Shown one piece after another: positions 46,298-56,850 of a DNA stretch of 64,000 nucleotides. Each line of letters opens with the position of its first letter. Position 1 is the stretch's first letter. Below the pieces are notes generated by a model. That model was not told where the DNA came from. It searched no databases and saw only the letters and a program-made list of their open reading frames with translations. The stretch comes from Reticulitermes speratus. Taxonomy: Eukaryota > Arthropoda > Insecta > Blattodea > Rhinotermitidae. Location: the NCBI GenBank assembly GCA_021186555.1, contig JAJKFL010000004.1, forward strand, positions 39,842,351 to 39,906,350. The letters are read 5' to 3'. The position numbers and the translations under genes were made by a program.

Positions 46298-46884
46298 CAG
46301 GGCATACACAAAAGAATGGTGCGGTTTCAAAAGTGAATAAAAACTTTGTCTCACATTACACGGGCACAACATACACCGTCAGCGGCGGCAACTGTCCAAG
46401 TTTCTCATGCGCTACCAGCAGTTCGCTCCCCCCCCCCCATTTTCACAGGAATGTACGAGTGCTTCTCGATCGTGTTCTTCCACAGCGCTGGATCGGACGT
46501 GCTGCTGCAAATGGAGAAAAGAACCTTCTCCCTTGGCCACCCCGTTCGCCAGATCTTACACCTTGCGATTTCTTTCTTTGGGGGTTCGTTAAAGACAGCG
46601 TTTATGTACCACCATTGCCCACGTCCATCCATGAAATTCGTGATCGGATAACGCATGCACTGCAGGCCATTACAGCGGACATGCTACACCGGGTCTGGGA
46701 TGAGTTTGGTAACCGTGTGGATGTGTGTCGTGTGACCCAGGGTGCACACATTGAAGGATTGTAATTACCAAATAAGAAACTTGGACAGTTGCCGCTGCTG
46801 ACGGTGTATGTTGTGCCCGTGTAAGGTGAGAAATACATTTTTTATTCACTTTTGAAACCGCACCATTCTTTTGTGTATGCCCTG
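46298..46884 (+). mobile_element. mariner-like DNA transposon, internally deleted (587 bp)
   Basis: Flanked by TA on each side (46296-46297 and 46885-46886). The terminal inverted repeats begin CAGGGCATACACAAAAGAAT and stay similar for about 105-115 bp (ggtgcggtttcaaaagtgaa, ttacacgggcacaacataca, ggcaactgtccaagtttct), which is long for a mariner relative. The centre holds the C-terminal part of a transposase. The N-terminal DNA-binding and first catalytic parts are missing, so the element cannot move itself. Confidence 0.92.
46438..46764 (+). pseudogene. mariner-type transposase, C-terminal remnant
   Basis: About 108 codons without a stop, ending at TAA 46762-46764 inside the right inverted repeat. 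It includes LDRVLPQRWIGRAA and PWPPRSPDLTPCDFFLWG, the signature around the last catalytic Asp of Tc1/mariner DDE transposases, then a conserved-looking helical tail (IHEIRDRITHALQAI, HRVWDEFGNRVDVC). Homology starts at about residue HFHRN. The helix-turn-helix domain and the first two catalytic Asp are absent. The frame upstream is inverted-repeat sequence and not protein. About 300 residues would be expected for a complete enzyme. Confidence 0.87.
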
Positions 46885-46886
46885 TA

Positions 46887-47480
46887 TAGCAGTTTTATAA
46901 AAGTTACTAAAATTCATATAATTTAAGCTGAAACGATATAATAAATTATGGTTATAGGCGTGTTTATTAATTTGTAACATTTCGAACTTTTTTCTTTTTT
47001 TTTTACTTAAAGTATTGGTATATTTAAAGGTAACCTTAAAGGTTTCTAATTTTTAAATTTGTAATTTATTAAAAACTAGCCAAATCCTTTCTTCATTCAG
47101 CGTGTTCTATGTTACAACAGCAAACAGTCTTATTCTTCTGCATTTAATTTTCAGTTAAAACTCATGTCTTTTTGTTTTGAAAGGACGTTCTGTTTGACCT
47201 TGCATAAATATTACGTAGATTAATTATTATTTATGAATGTCTTCTTAACTGAGGTGTAGAATTTTGCATATTATATTTTGTTTATATTAACGTCCGACGT
47301 TGAAACCATCAGCTTTCTCGATATAGTTTATGTGTATTTACACTGTAGTGTTTTTATGTATCTGAAGAGATATACTTCTTAAACATGACGACACTACACA
47401 ATATATAACAAACATGACAACATGATACTTAAACATGACACCACTGCACATTATATGACACTTAATCAGGTACATATTTT
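46887..47480. other. AT-rich unique sequence
   Basis: No gene recognised. A small partial repeat (aacatgacgacactacaca, aacatgacaccactgcacat) lies near 47380-47450. Confidence 0.5.
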
Positions 47481-47912
47481 AGTTGGAAATAAGTGGGACG
47501 AGGTAACTGGGGGGTGGAGGCGACTGGACAAACAGCAGCTTCACAATTTCTGCTCTTCACCAAATATTATTCGAATAATCAAATTAAGAATAATGACGTG
47601 GGCAGGGCATGTAGCACGGATGGGGGAGAGGAGATATGCATACACTTTTTGGGTGAGGAAACCTGAGGAAGGAGACCACTTGGAAGACTTCAGCATAAAT
47701 GAGAAGATAATATTAAACTGGATCTTCAAGAAATAAGATGGGAAGTTGTGGACTGGATTGATCTGGCTCAGAATAGGGATGTGGTGGGCTGTTGTGAAAA
47801 AGGTAATGAACCTTCGGGTCCCATAAAATGTGGAGAATTCCTTGAGTAGCTGAGGAACTCTTAAAGGACTGTGCTGCAGGTAGTTAGTTAGTTAGTTAGT
47901 TAGTCAGTTAGT
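47481..47912 (+). mobile_element. LINE family 1, 3' end with coding remnant and (GTTA)n tail
   Basis: The frame reads NKWDEVTGGWRRLDKQQLHN, then [32 protein letters not shown] and IILNWIFKK before a stop at 47736. The 3' UTR follows (gactggattgatctggctca, aatgtggagaattccttgag), then GTTA repeats at about 47881-47910. It is the longest family 1 relic on this strand. It is 5'-truncated and non-functional. Confidence 0.9.
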
Positions 47913-48138
47913 TTTATTCTATGCAAAAGCTTTGTGCCCAAATTTGGAATTAGCATATCAGAATTTCTTTTTTATTGTATGCAAATTATTTTTTGTGCGA
48001 ATTTGGATAAAGTGCCTCGTATACTTATTTAAGATTTTATTTCTCTGTTATGGTACCATACCGCTGTTCACATGTGACATTGTACAGTCCCTGACAGTCT
48101 CATGCACAGTAGAGATAGCCAACAAATTTTGACAGTAC

Positions 48139-48322
48139 CTGAGCTATGCGGAGAGCTGTTTGAAGACCCATACCCGTCATCCAGTACAATGTTCTGCTGC
48201 TGAGGACAGGAGGTCATGGTGGCTGTGGCTGTGGTGATGGTCTCTTGTGCAGGACTGTTTTGCAGGACCACCCCTCTGCATTCCTCTCCCTGCTGTGGTG
48301 CGCGGAACAATGCTAACTCCAT
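48139..48322 (-). CDS. candidate first coding exon of an unknown host gene (weak)
   Basis: On the minus strand an ATG at 48322 sits in a good context (G at -3, G at +4) with in-frame stops (TAA, TGA) shortly upstream. The 61 following codons are of balanced composition with no repeat (start MELALFRAPQQGEECRG, later QQQNIVLDDGYGSSNSSPH). They run to a donor-like TCAG|GTACTG at 48139. The Ser/Thr/Gln-rich content resembles disordered N-termini of regulatory proteins. No later exon is recognised within the window and no homology is recognised, so this may be a chance frame. Two TGACGTCA sites lie 0.6-0.7 kb upstream. Confidence 0.25.
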
Positions 48323-50158
48323 TCCAGCACGATCGACGCCTCAATATTAAGGGCTTCCGCAACTTATTGGTGTCTGCGAGCCGCTTCTCGCTCGCAAGGC
48401 TCCATTCATTTTTTCTTTCACCGGAAATTTATTCCCGTGTATAAGCCATTTGATAAGTTTCTGGTTCTTCAGAAACTAACCACATTTGAAACTTCTCTCG
48501 CAATTTTTTATTCATTGTTTAAAACGTTTTAAACTTGTCATGAAAAGTTAATTTTAATTTAAATGTCTAATTATGTATTGTCATTACCCTCCATACATAA
48601 CCAAAGTACTTTAAATTTTCTCTCTGCTGATTCTGTAAAAATCTTTATAAACAAATTACGTTAACGTCCACAGTACACCATTACGTGTTTATCCTTTATT
48701 AAATACATTTACTTCATGGAACGAGAAGCAAAATAAACCTTCGTTGGAGCTATCCGGCCCACTTAACCTTTCAGACGGATCACGTGACACGAACCACGTT
48801 ACATATGTACTTATTTCAGAAAGGAGCGACATAATTGCAGCCCTTGTTTCGCGGCATGTCGCACAACATTTCCGCGATATACCTCTCTGTCACGGATTAC
48901 GAGCGGTGATGACGTCACGAGCAAATCACGTACTTCAGACGTCCTCATAAACAATACGCATTTAGCACAGTGTTTCTGCGAATACGTCAAAAATTTAAAA
49001 TCTGCTGCTGTCCTCAGTTACGTACTTAGCGACGAATAAATGTTGCTAAAAGTGTGACGTCACTAGAAAATGTTGCGACGCTAATTATTAACGCTTTGTA
49101 AAAATCTGTAGGTTTTGGAGGATGAAGAAGTCTTGAATGTGCAAGGTTGTTTTTGTTACGGTTAATATTCCGTGATAATTGAAACGCACAGTACGCACAC
49201 CGTAGATAAAGTTTTTAAGACAGTGTTATTTAACCTTCTGTCTACTCAGTTACTATTTTTCTTAATTTGTAGATAAGGAAGTCCTTTTTCTTAAATTTCT
49301 CCCTAAAGCAAGACTATACGGTACGCATCTACACTGTCTCACGCACGTGCGTGTCTGACTCTTTGTCTGCAGTGTACTGACTATATCGTACAGGCTGCGT
49401 GTCACAATGACATGATAAACGGTTTCTCCTACAAATTCTGCTACCTTTTTCACAGAACTAGACAAGTGAATCTCACAATTTAAACAATATTACAGTTTTT
49501 TTAAAAAAATCGTTATATATGTTATAATTATTTTGAAAATAAAATAAAATAAATTTAAAAATGTAATATCGAGATGCTATAACTTTTAAAACGGTATTTT
49601 TCGCAGTTTCTTTCAGCGAGAAACCAGTAGTCACTAATTACACGTATTACTGCTACATCCTAACATTTCTACAAACTTTCACGGGAAAAAAAAAATTTTG
49701 AAGTACCTAATTTTTTAACTGATTAAACTAACTTTCGAAACGTCAATGGTAAAGCTGTGAGTCGCCTCCAGCTGCGACACTCGCTTACAAGAGTATGCGC
49801 GTGCTGTTACAACCCGCCGACCGTCGCCATACACTTGACTAGCACTGACGCCAGGTACGTGCGGCCTGCGATGCCACTGGAGCGCTACTGACCGCCTGGC
49901 TGTCTGGCACCTCTCCTTTTGTCGCGCCTGACGTAGCTTCTGCGACGACGTCGCTCGCAGTCCTGTTGACAAGCAACGTGATCTGCATGGCGCTCACGCA
50001 GGCCACGCATTAGATGTCCGCTGACGGACAGTGACGCTGCTCTTGCCTTCGGACATACGATCGATTCCCGAAACTAACTAGCCAGTCATTAGCAATGGCT
50101 TCTTGCAGTTAAAGCGACTGTCTTGTCTACCGGAAGTTCGATTGCCGTGTAAACTTCC
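48323..50158. other. longest repeat-poor stretch; no supported gene
   Basis: Mostly unique sequence. TGACGTCA palindromes lie at 48910-48917 and 49055-49062. AT-rich segments lie at 49490-49570. GC-richer sequence at 49740-50060 holds a minus-strand frame (49715-49972) with no recognised relatives. If the window holds part of a host gene, this is the most likely place, but I cannot show one. Confidence 0.4.
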
Positions 50159-50345
50159 TTAAGTGCTCGAGATGTGGCAGGCGGATTGGATTTCATCTGA
50201 GGCCGAGGGCGATGGGGATTTTATGTGGCATTTAACGACACTGTCGTTTGCTAAGGTTATGTAGCGTCGGGGTAAGATGAATATGATGCATTGGTTGAAG
50301 GGCACTGAGGGGGAAAACTGACGTACCTGTACACAAACAAATAAC
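50159..50345 (-). mobile_element. second-family SINE, 3' part
   Basis: The complement reads cgtcagttttccccctcagt, aaccaatgcatcatattcat, cttaccccgacgctacataa, ccttagcaaacgacagtgtc, gttaaatgcc. The first part is the single-copy form of the 92-bp repeat. The last part matches the right edge of that array (cttagcaattggcagtgtct), so this locus shows what the un-expanded element looks like. Confidence 0.78.
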
Positions 50346-50385
50346 AGAAACAAAATAAGCCAAAATAATAATAGTAAGAAAGGTA

Positions 50386-50668
50386 AAGGTAAAGGTCTCC
50401 CTAGAACGGGTCATGAAGGCTCAGAGAGGGAGTAGAGGTATAGCTCTACTCTTTCTTTAACCACTGCGCTAGATGGGGTGGGTGGTCAACTCCACGGCCC
50501 GGCCGCTTTACCCCCGGGAAAGAGACCCGGTACCCATTTTATAGGAGGCTGGATGGGCCCCAGGGCAGGTCTGGAAGGGTAATGAAAATCTCGCCCCCAC
50601 CTGGATTCGATCCCCGGACCGTCTAGACCGTAGCGAGTCGCTATACCGACTGAGCTATCGCGGCCCAC
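50386..50668 (-). mobile_element. tRNA-headed SINE, full length
   Basis: The complement carries gggccgcgatagctcagtcg (A box), ggggatcgaatccagg (B box, altered), body phrases of the main family and an acctttacctttacc tail. The head abuts an (AAT)n tract. A target-site duplication is obscured by that tract. Confidence 0.9.
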
Positions 50669-50705
<37 letters not shown>

Positions 50706-50855
50706 TTCCTGTCCACGTCATGAAGGCGAGTGGAGGCAAATTTCCACCAGGGTCAGATTTAGGTACAAGCGAGACAAATGAAATACATTTGTAAATAATG
50801 GAGATCAAAACACAACATTATTATTATTATTATTATTGTTGTTGACTATTGTTGG
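50669..50855. repeat. (AAT/ATT)n microsatellites with an old SINE end
   Basis: ATT/AAT trinucleotide tracts lie at about 50670-50706 and 50814-50837. Between them, tgtccacgtcatgaaggcga (50709-50728) resembles the 3' part of a SINE. Confidence 0.75.
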
Positions 50856-53800
50856 CTGTTTCATCACCATGTACCTATCATACTGTTTCATCACCATGTA
50901 ACCTATCATACTGTTTCATCACCATGTACCTATCATACTGTTTCATCACCATGTACCTATCATACTGTTTCATCACCATGTACCTATCATACTGTTTCAT
51001 CACCATGTACCTATCATACTGTTTCATCACCATGTACCTATCATACTGTTTCATCACCATGTACCTATCATCTGTTTCATCACCATGTACCTATCATGCT
51101 GTTTCATCACCATGTACCTATCATGCTGTTTCATCACCATGTACCTATCATACTGTTTCATCACCATGTACCTATCATACTGTTTCATCACCATGTACCT
51201 ATCATACTGTTTCATCACCATGTACCTATCATGCTGTTTCATCACCATGTACCTATCATGCTGTTTCATCACCATGTACCTATCATGCTGTTTCATCACC
51301 ATGTACCTATCATACTGTTTCATCACCATGTACCTATCATGCTGTTTCATCACCATGTACCTATCATGCTGTTTCATCACCATGTACCTATCATGCTGTT
51401 TCATCACCATGTACCTATCATACTGTTTCATCACCATGTACCTATCATACTGTTTCATCACCATGTACCTATCATGCTGTTTCATCACCATGTACCTGTC
51501 ATGCTGTTTCATCACCATGTACCTATCATACTGTTTCATCACCATGTACCTGTCATGCTGTTTCATCACCATGTACCTATCATACTGTTTATCACTCATC
51601 CATGTACCTATCATACTGTTTCATCACCATGTACCTGTCATGCTGTTTCATCACCATGTACCTATCATACTGTTTCATCACCATGTACCTATCATACTGT
51701 TTCATCACCATGTACCTATCATGCTGTTTCATCACCATGTACCTATCATACTGTTTCATCACCATGTACCTGTCATGCTGTTTCATCACCATGTACCTAT
51801 CATACTGTTTCATCACCATGTACCTATCATACTGTTTCATCACCATGTACCTGTCATGCTGTTTCATCACCATGTACCTATCATACTGTTTCATCACCAT
51901 GTACCTGTCATACTGTTTCATCACCATGTACCTGTCATACTGTTTCATCACCATGTACCTATCATACTGTTTCATCACCATGTACCTATCATACTGTTTC
52001 ATCACCATGTACCTATCATACTGTTTCATCACCATGTACCTATCATACTGTTTCATCACCATGTACCTATCATACTGTTTCATCACCATGTACCTGTCAT
52101 GCTGTTTCATCACCATGTACCTATCATACTGTTTCATCACCATGTACCTATCATACTGTTTCATCACCATGTACCTATCATACTGTTTCATCACCATGTA
52201 CCTGTCATACTGTTTCATCACCATGTACCTGTCATACTGTTTCATCACCATGTACCTATCATACTGTTTCATCACCATGTACCTATCATACTGTTTCATC
52301 ACCATGTACCTGTCATACTGTTTCATCACCATGTACCTTCATACTGTTTCATCACCATGTACCTATCATACTGTTTCATCACCATGTACCTATCATACTG
52401 TTTCATCACCATGTACCTATCATACTGTTTCATCACCATGTACCTATCATACTGTTTCATCACCATGTACCTATCATACTGTTTCATCACCATGTACCTA
52501 TCATGCTGTTTCATCACCATGTACCTATCATGCTGTTTCATCACCATGTACCTATCATACTGTTTCATCACCATGTACCTATCATACTGTTTCATCACCA
52601 TGTACCTATCATACTGTTTCATCACCATGTACCTATCATGCTGTTTCATCACCATGTACCTATCATGCTGTTTCATCACCATGTACCTATCATGCTTGTT
52701 TCATCACCATGTACCTATCATACTGTTTCATCACCATGTACCTATCATGCTGTTTCATCACCATGTACCTATCATGCTGTTTCATCACCATGTACCTATC
52801 ATGCTGTTTCATCACCATGTACCTATCATACTGTTTCATCACCATGTACCTATCATACTGTTTCATCACCATGTACCTATCATACTGTTTCATCACCATG
52901 TACCTATCATACTGTTTCATCACCATGTACCTATCATACTGTTTCATCACCATGTACCTATCATACTGTTTCATCACCATGTACCTATCATGCTGTTTCA
53001 TCACCATGTACCTATCATGCTGTTTCATCACCATGTACCTATCATACTGTTTCATCACCATGTACCTATCATACTGTTTCATCACCATGTACCTATCATA
53101 CTGTTTCATCACCATGTACCTATCATACTGTTTCATCACCATGTACCTATCATACTGTTTCATCACCATGTACCTATCATACTGTTTCATCACCATGTAC
53201 CTATCATACTGTTTCATCACCATGTACCTATCATACTGTTTCATCACCATGTACCTATCATGCTGTTTCATCACCATGTACCTATCATGCTGTTTCATCA
53301 CCATGTACCTATCATACTGTTTCATCACCATGTACCTATCATACTGTTTCATCACCATGTACCTATCATACTGTTTCATCACCATGTACCTATCATGCTG
53401 TTTCATCACCATGTACCTATCATGCTGTTTCATCACCATGTACCTATCATGCTGTTTCATCACCATGTACCTATCATACTGTTTCATCACCATGTACCTA
53501 TCATGCTGTTTCATCACCATGTACCTATCATGCTGTTTCATCACCATGTACCTATCATGCTGTTTCATCACCATGTACCTATCATACTGTTTCATCACCA
53601 TGTACCTATCATACTGTTTCATCACCATGTACCTATCATGCTGTTTCATCACCATGTACCTGTCATGCTGTTTCATCACCATGTACCTATCATACTGTTT
53701 CATCACCATGCACCTGTCATGCTGTTTCATCACCATGTACCTATCATACTGTTTCATCACCATGTACCTATCATACTGTTTCATCACCATGTACCTGTCA

Positions 53801-54830
53801 TGCTGTTTCATCACCATGTACCTATCATACTGTTTCATCACCATGTACCTATCATACTGTTTCATCACCATGTACCTATCATGCTGTTTCATCACCATGT
53901 ACCTATCATACTGTTTCATCACCATGTACCTGTTCATACTGTTTCATCACCATGTACCTGTCATACTGTTTCATCACCATGTACCTATCATACTGTTTCA
54001 TCACCATGTACCTATCATACTGTTTCATCACCATGTACCTATCATACTGTTTCATCACCATGTACCTATCATACTGTTTCATCACCATGTACCTATCATA
54101 CTGTTTCATCACCATGTACCTGTCATGCTGTTTCATCACCATGTACCTATCATACTGTTTCATCACCATGTACCTATCATACTGTTTCATCACCATGTAC
54201 CTATCATACTGTTTCATCACCATGTACCTGTCATACTGTTTCATCACCATGTACCTGTCATACTGTTTCATCACCATGTACCTATCATACTGTTTCATCA
54301 CCATGTACCTATCATACTGTTTCATCACCATGTACCTGTCATACTGTTTCATCACCATGTACCTGTCATACTGTTTCATCACCATGTACCTATCATACTG
54401 TTTCATCACCATGTACCTATCATACTGTTTTCATCACCATGTACCTGTCATACTGTTTCATCACCATGTACCTATCATACTGTTTCATCACCATGTACCT
54501 ATCATACTGTTTCATCACCATGTACCTGTCATACTGTTTCATCACCATGTACCTATCATACTGTTTCATCACCATGTACCTATCATACTGTTTCATCACC
54601 ATGTACCTGTCATACTGTTTCATCACCATGTACCTGTCATACTGTTTCATCACCATGTACCTGTCATACTGTTTCATCACCATGTACCTGTCATACTGTT
54701 TCATCACCATGTACCTATCATACTGTTTCATCACCATGTACCTGTCATACTGTTTCATCACCATGTACCTGTCATACTGTTTCATCACCATGTACCTGTC
54801 ATACTGTTTCATCACCATGTACCTGTCATG
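50856..54830 (+). repeat. 27-bp minisatellite (about 147 copies)
   Basis: The unit tgtttcatcaccatgtacct plus atcatac has period 27. Two positions vary (tatcat/tgtcat, catac/catgc), giving long runs of shared variants. The unit lacks stops in all three forward frames and one reverse frame, so frames above 1200 codons appear. The longest starts at a TTG. None should be read as a gene. Its right edge coincides with the stop codon of the minus-strand LINE at 54831, and the first unit (minus strand) follows the LINE end as tgacaggtacatggtgatga, so the array may have grown from the LINE 3' tail. Confidence 0.96.
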
Positions 54831-54957
54831 CAGTTCGGCCACCTGTTGACCCGCTCCGGTCTCACACACCCAGAAGTCTCTTCAGTGGTCTTCCCTGGTT
54901 CCTTCTGCCTTTTGGTGTGCAGTTTTTCATTATCCTGGGTAATCTGTTCCGTGGTAT
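54831..54957 (-). pseudogene. LINE family 3, C-terminal end
   Basis: The minus-strand frame reads NRLPRIMKNCTPKGRRN, QGRPLKRLLG, then a TGT-TGA change (stop) and DRSGSTGGRTA before TGA at the array edge. This proline- and arginine-rich tail is a common C-terminus of an arthropod LINE polyprotein, usually preceded by a WLQHVNRM-type segment that is missing here. It is the 3' end of the relic whose reverse transcriptase and endonuclease lie at 55.6-58.8 kb. The 27-bp array begins directly after it. Confidence 0.85.
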
Positions 54958-55234
54958 GTGGGTCCCTGTCACCGTGATAAGTGGGTCCCTGCCACCACGA
55001 TAAGTGGGTCCCATGTCGCCATGATAAGTGGGTCCCTGCCACCACGATAAGTGGGCCCCTGTCAGCATGATAAGTGGGTCCCTGCCACCACGATAAGTGG
55101 GTCCCTGTCGCCATGATAATTGGGTCCCTGCCACCATGATAAGTGGGTTTCTGTCGCCATGATAAGTGGGTCCCTGCCACCACGATAAGTGGGCCCCTGT
55201 CAGCATGATAATTGGGTCCGTGCCACCACGGCAT
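54958..55234 (+). repeat. 23-bp tandem repeat (about 12 copies)
   Basis: The unit gataagtgggtccctgccac plus cac has period 23-24, with alternating forms (gtcgccat, gccaccac, gtcagcat). It sits inside the LINE family 3 locus between the C-terminal end and a further relic. Minus-strand frames through it (THLSWWQGPTYHGD-type repeats) are by-products. Confidence 0.92.
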
Positions 55235-55404
55235 GGCGCGTCCTCAGGTTGCGGATGGAGGAACGGCCTGCGGATATGGAAGGTAGCTGCGAATACGTTG
55301 AATAAGCAGTCGCGGACAGCCGACAAGGGGTGATCCTTCAGCTTGGGGGTTGGGCGAGGTGCCAACAACTCCTCACCATAAAAAATTATCACGTTACGAA
55401 TCAT
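55235..55404 (-). pseudogene. relic frame of an unclassified dispersed repeat
   Basis: About 56 codons stay open on the minus strand: NVIIFYGEELLAPRPTPKLK, then DHPLSAVRDCLFNVFAATF and HPQPEDAPCRG. I remember very similar predicted peptides from cockroach and termite gene sets, where they look like repeat-derived predictions. I cannot name the element. The frame continues into the 23-bp array. Confidence 0.55.
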
Positions 55405-55416
55405 TTAACAAAGCCT

Positions 55417-55568
55417 CGGACCTGGACGGACACAGGTGGCGGGCTGTTGTAAGTGCGGTAATGAACTTTCGGGTTCCATAAAACGCGGGGAATTTCTTGA
55501 CTAGCTGACGACCTGTTAGCTTCTCAAGAAGGACTGTGCTGCGTGGAGTTAGTTAGTTAGTTAGTTAT
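55417..55568 (+). mobile_element. LINE family 1, 3' end with (GTTA)n tail, inserted in LINE family 3
   Basis: acacaggtggcgggctgttg, taatgaactttcgggttcca, gaatttcttgactagctgac and gaaggactgtgctgcgtgga are followed by GTTA repeats at about 55547-55566. It lies opposite in strand to the surrounding LINE family 3 relic and separates that element's reverse transcriptase from its C-terminus. It is therefore a later insertion or the result of a rearrangement. Confidence 0.88.
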
Positions 55569-55570
55569 GT

Positions 55571-55824
55571 CCACTACTGCCTTTAATAAGGTATTTGAAA
55601 TATTCCTGCATGTTAAAATATGTAATAAAATCTGTCTTTGTGTGCTGTCAAATGCCTTTTCATAACCTATAAATAAAAGTGTGTTTGCAAGTTACATTTC
55701 CTTCGTTTTTCAATTAATAATTTGAGGCAGAATGTTGGATCTGTGCATGAAGGACCATTTCGGAATCCGTCTGTTTTTCTGTCATCAATTTTTCTGAGTA
55801 ACTCTGCAGTTTCATATTAGAGAT
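55571..55824 (-). pseudogene. LINE family 3, reverse transcriptase fragment
   Basis: Reading the minus strand: SNMKLQSYSEKLMTEKQT, then after a frameshift GFRNGPSCTDPTFCLKLL, IEKRRKCNLQTHF and, after another shift, LLFIGYEKAFDSTQRQIL, HILTCRNISNTLLKAVVDI. These are the QxGFRxG and FxDxxKAFD blocks of non-LTR reverse transcriptases. The first catalytic Asp position reads Gly (FIGY for FIDY). The FADD block and everything after it is missing up to 54957. Its other half continues beyond the 38-bp array at 56851. Confidence 0.88.
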
Positions 55825-56850
55825 TTTGGAGTATGTCTTACAGCAGGTGTTAAGAATACTGATTTGGAGTATGTCTTACAGCAGGTGTTAAGAATACTGA
55901 TTTGGAGTATGTCTTACAGCAGGTGTTAAGAATACTGATTTGGAGTATGTCTTACAGCAGGTGTTAAGAATACTGATTTGGAGTATGTCTTACAGCAGGT
56001 GTTAAGAATACTGATTTGAAGTATGTCTTACAGCAGGTGTTAAGAATACTGATTTGGAGTATGTCTTACAGCAGGTGTTAAGAATACTGATTTGGAGTAT
56101 GTCTTACAGCAGGTGTTAAGAATACTGATTTGGAGTATGTCTTACAGAAGGTGTTAAGAATACTGATTTGGAGTATGTCTTACAGCAGGTGTTAAGAATA
56201 CTGATTTGGAGTATGTCTTACAGCAGGTGTTAAGAATACTGATTTGAAGTATGTCTTACAGCAGGTGTTAAGAATACTGATTTGGAGTATGTCTTACAGC
56301 AGGTGTTAAGAATACTGATTTGGAGTATGTCTTACAGCAGGTGTTAAGAATACTGATTTGAAGTATGTCTTACAGCAGGTGTTAAGAATACTGATTTGGA
56401 GTATGTCTTACAGCAGGTGTTAAGAATACTGATTTGGAGTATGTCTTACAGCAGGTGTTAAGAATACTGATTTGGAGTATGTCTTACAGAAGGTGTTAAG
56501 AATACTGATTTGGAGTATGTCTTACAGAAGGTGTTAAGAATACTGATTTGGAGTATGTCTTACAGAAGGTGTTAAGAATACTGATTTGGAGTATGTCTTA
56601 CAGAAGGTGTTAAGAATACTGATTTGGAGTATGTCTTACAGAAGGTGTTAAGAATACTGATTTGGAGTATGTCTTACAGCAGGTGTTAAGAATACTGATT
56701 TGGAGTATGTCTTACAGAAGGTGTTAAGAATACTGATTTGGAGTATGTCTTACAGCAGGTGTTAAGAATACTGATTTGGAGTATGTCTTACAGAAGGTGT
56801 TAAGAATACTGATTTGGAGTATGTCTTACGGCAGGTGTTAAGAATACTGA
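55825..56850 (-). repeat. 38-bp array inside the LINE reverse transcriptase (27 copies)
   Basis: 1026 bp equals 27 units of 38 bp (tttggagtatgtcttacagc plus aggtgttaagaatactga), varying at cagcagg/cagaagg and ggag/gaag. On the minus strand one unit reads ISILNTCCKTYSK. This is exactly the peptide that joins KKGDRRGPKNYRG (56851 onward) to ISNMKLQSYSEK (below 55825) in an uninterrupted reverse transcriptase. The array is therefore an in-place amplification of 38 coding bases, and since 38 is not a multiple of three it destroyed the frame. Confidence 0.95.

Noticed and set aside
47932..48132. 66-codon plus-strand frame with hydrophobic stretch
   Set aside because: AT-rich chance frame; hydrophobicity follows from T-rich codons.
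49715..49972. 85-codon minus-strand frame in GC-richer sequence
   Set aside because: Arg/Ser-rich composition typical of random GC-rich frames; no recognised homologue or exon structure.
50849..55003. A 1384-codon plus-strand frame as a giant repeat protein
   Set aside because: It is a 27-bp satellite open in all forward frames, starts with TTG, shifts frame at unit indels and runs into a minus-strand LINE end.
54958..55234. The His/Gly/Trp-rich repeat peptide on the minus strand as a metal-binding protein
   Set aside because: It is the reverse reading of the 23-bp array inside a transposon relic.
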